Shown here: piece after piece, positions 5,569 through 6,644 of the stretch
Numbering within the stretch: the first letter of the stretch is position 1
Layout of the letters: every line of letters starts with the position of its first letter
Assembly (NCBI GenBank): GCA_013335275.1
Contig: JAAXVX010000077.1
Span: 1-6,644 of the forward strand
From: Bacteroidales bacterium
GTDB taxonomy: Bacteria; Bacteroidota; Bacteroidia; Bacteroidales; UBA932
Direction: 5' to 3'
Length of the DNA: 6,644 nucleotides
Program-made: the position numbers and the translations under genes
Notes under the pieces: generated by a model
The model's database searches: none
Told to the model about the DNA's origin: nothing
What the model saw: the letters and a program-made list of their open reading frames with translations, nothing else

Positions 5569-6624
5569 TTATTTAACGGCAACCGTAAAATATTTCTTTT
5601 TAAACCAGAATGCGACATTTACCAGTCCAATCATTACAGGAACCTCAACCAGAGGACCAATTACCGCAGCAAATGCTTCACCGGAATTGATTCCAAAGAT
5701 TGCAATTGCAACAGCAATGGCAAGTTCAAAGTTATTGCTGGCTGCCGTAAAAGACAAAGTTGTTGCCTGTTCGTATGTAGCTCCTGCTTTTTTACTCATA
5801 AAGAAAGAGACTATAAACATTATTACGAAGTAAATAACAAGCGGGATTGCAATTCTTATCACATCCACCGGAATCTTGACAATATATTCTCCTTTAAGGG
5901 AGAACATTACAACGATAGTGAATAATAATGCAATAAGTGTTAGCGGGCTAATTTTAGGTACAAATTTCTTCTCATACCACTCTTTGCTTTTTACGCGTAT
6001 TAAGATGAATCTTGTCAGGAACCCGGCTATCATTGGGATTCCAAGGTAAATGAAAACACTCTTTGCAATTGTGCCAATAGTTATCTGAGATACAGAGTCA
6101 TTAACCGGCAGTCCGAACCAGCCTGGCAGTATAGCAATGAATACATAGGCATACACCGAGAAGAGCAAGACCTGAAAAAGTGAATTGAAGGCAACAAGTC
6201 CGGCTGCATACTGAGTGTCGCCCTTTGCAAGATCGTTCCATACTATCACCATTGCAATACATCTTGCAAGCCCTATCAGGATAACTCCGTACATATAGTC
6301 GATGTTGAACTGCAAAAAGATTATAGCAAGAAAAAACATCAATATTGGTCCGATAACCCAGTTCTGAACCAACGATAATCCAAGAATCTTTGTGTTTTTA
6401 AAAACATCGCCCAACTCTTCGTATTTTACTTTAGCAAGAGGTGGATACATCATAACTATCAGTCCAATGGCGATAGGTATGTTAGTTGTTCCGCTGGAAA
6501 GGCTGCTCCAGAAACCGGCAATTTCCGGGCTGGCCCATCCCATAAGCACTCCTGCAAACATTGCAAGGAAAATCCATAATGTCAGATACCTGTCTAAGAA
6601 TTTTAATCTTTTATTTGCTGGCAT
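5569..6624 (-). CDS. arsB: ACR3-family arsenite efflux transporter
   Basis: Inner-membrane exporter of arsenite (and possibly antimonite), of the ACR3 class in the BART superfamily, not the older ArsB class, although the symbol arsB is often used for both. 351 residues, close to the family norm, with about ten hydrophobic segments; the first is near residues 14-30 ([17 protein letters not shown]). Diagnostic elements are [14 protein letters not shown] (58-71), [19 protein letters not shown] (118-136), containing the conserved Cys122 in the fourth segment, [15 protein letters not shown] (293-307), and [11 protein letters not shown] (322-332) with the conserved membrane Glu327. These Cys and Glu residues are those known to be needed for transport in ACR3. 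The start ATG at 6622-6624 is only 20 bases from the window edge, so promoter and upstream genes (for example an ArsR-type regulator) cannot be seen. The rhodanese-like gene follows after 8 bases. Confidence 0.95.
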   Translation of the reverse strand: MPANKRLKFLDRYLTLWIFLAMFAGVLMGWASPEIAGFWSSLSSGTTNIPIAIGLIVMMYPPLAKVKYEELGDVFKNTKILGLSLVQNWVIGPILMFFLAIIFLQFNIDYMYGVILIGLARCIAMVIVWNDLAKGDTQYAAGLVAFNSLFQVLLFSVYAYVFIAILPGWFGLPVNDSVSQITIGTIAKSVFIYLGIPMIAGFLTRFILIRVKSKEWYEKKFVPKISPLTLIALLFTIVVMFSLKGEYIVKIPVDVIRIAIPLVIYFVIMFIVSFFMSKKAGATYEQATTLSFTAASNNFELAIAVAIAIFGINSGEAFAAVIGPLVEVPVMIGLVNVAFWFKKKYFTVAVK

Positions 6625-6644
6625 AATCGTTAAGATTTATGGTA

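Overview
The window looks like a chromosomal segment of an anaerobic Bacteroidota bacterium, probably Bacteroidales-like. The grounds are: two perfect TAnnTTTG promoter -7 boxes, starts mostly preceded by A/T-rich sequence instead of Shine-Dalgarno sites, moderate-to-low G+C, and [FeFe]-hydrogenase genes. This assignment is an inference; there is no rRNA or other marker here.

Layout. (1) Positions 1-660, minus strand: the first 137 codons of metY (O-acetylhomoserine sulfhydrylase, running off the left edge). It is preceded by a 37-codon leader ORF that ends in the methionine-rich string MMMMRMHRKMHS and is followed by mutually exclusive RNA hairpins. A Bacteroidota-type promoter lies just upstream of the leader. 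This reads as a methionine attenuator. (2) Positions 714-5138, plus strand: a tight operon of a group B-like monomeric [FeFe] hydrogenase, a second [FeFe] hydrogenase with a PAS sensor domain (the phosphatase-linked 'sensory' type), and a SpoIIE-type PP2C serine phosphatase. The sensory hydrogenase is split by one in-frame TAA inside the PAS domain; the reading frame continues unbroken beyond it. (3) Positions 5147-6624, minus strand and convergent with the operon: an ACR3-type arsenite exporter followed by a small rhodanese-fold protein that has Asp where the catalytic Cys should be and a CxC motif near its C-terminus.

How the parts work together. The hydrogenase operon looks like a sensing unit: the PAS-linked hydrogenase would sense H2 or redox state and pass a signal through its C-terminal helices to the phosphatase. 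The group B enzyme would be the partner or target-level hydrogenase. The arsenic pair is probably the end of an ars operon whose earlier genes lie beyond position 6644. The left module is sulfur/methionine assimilation under translation-coupled control. The most notable items are the Met-rich leader with its RNA structure and the nonsense codon in the sensory hydrogenase.
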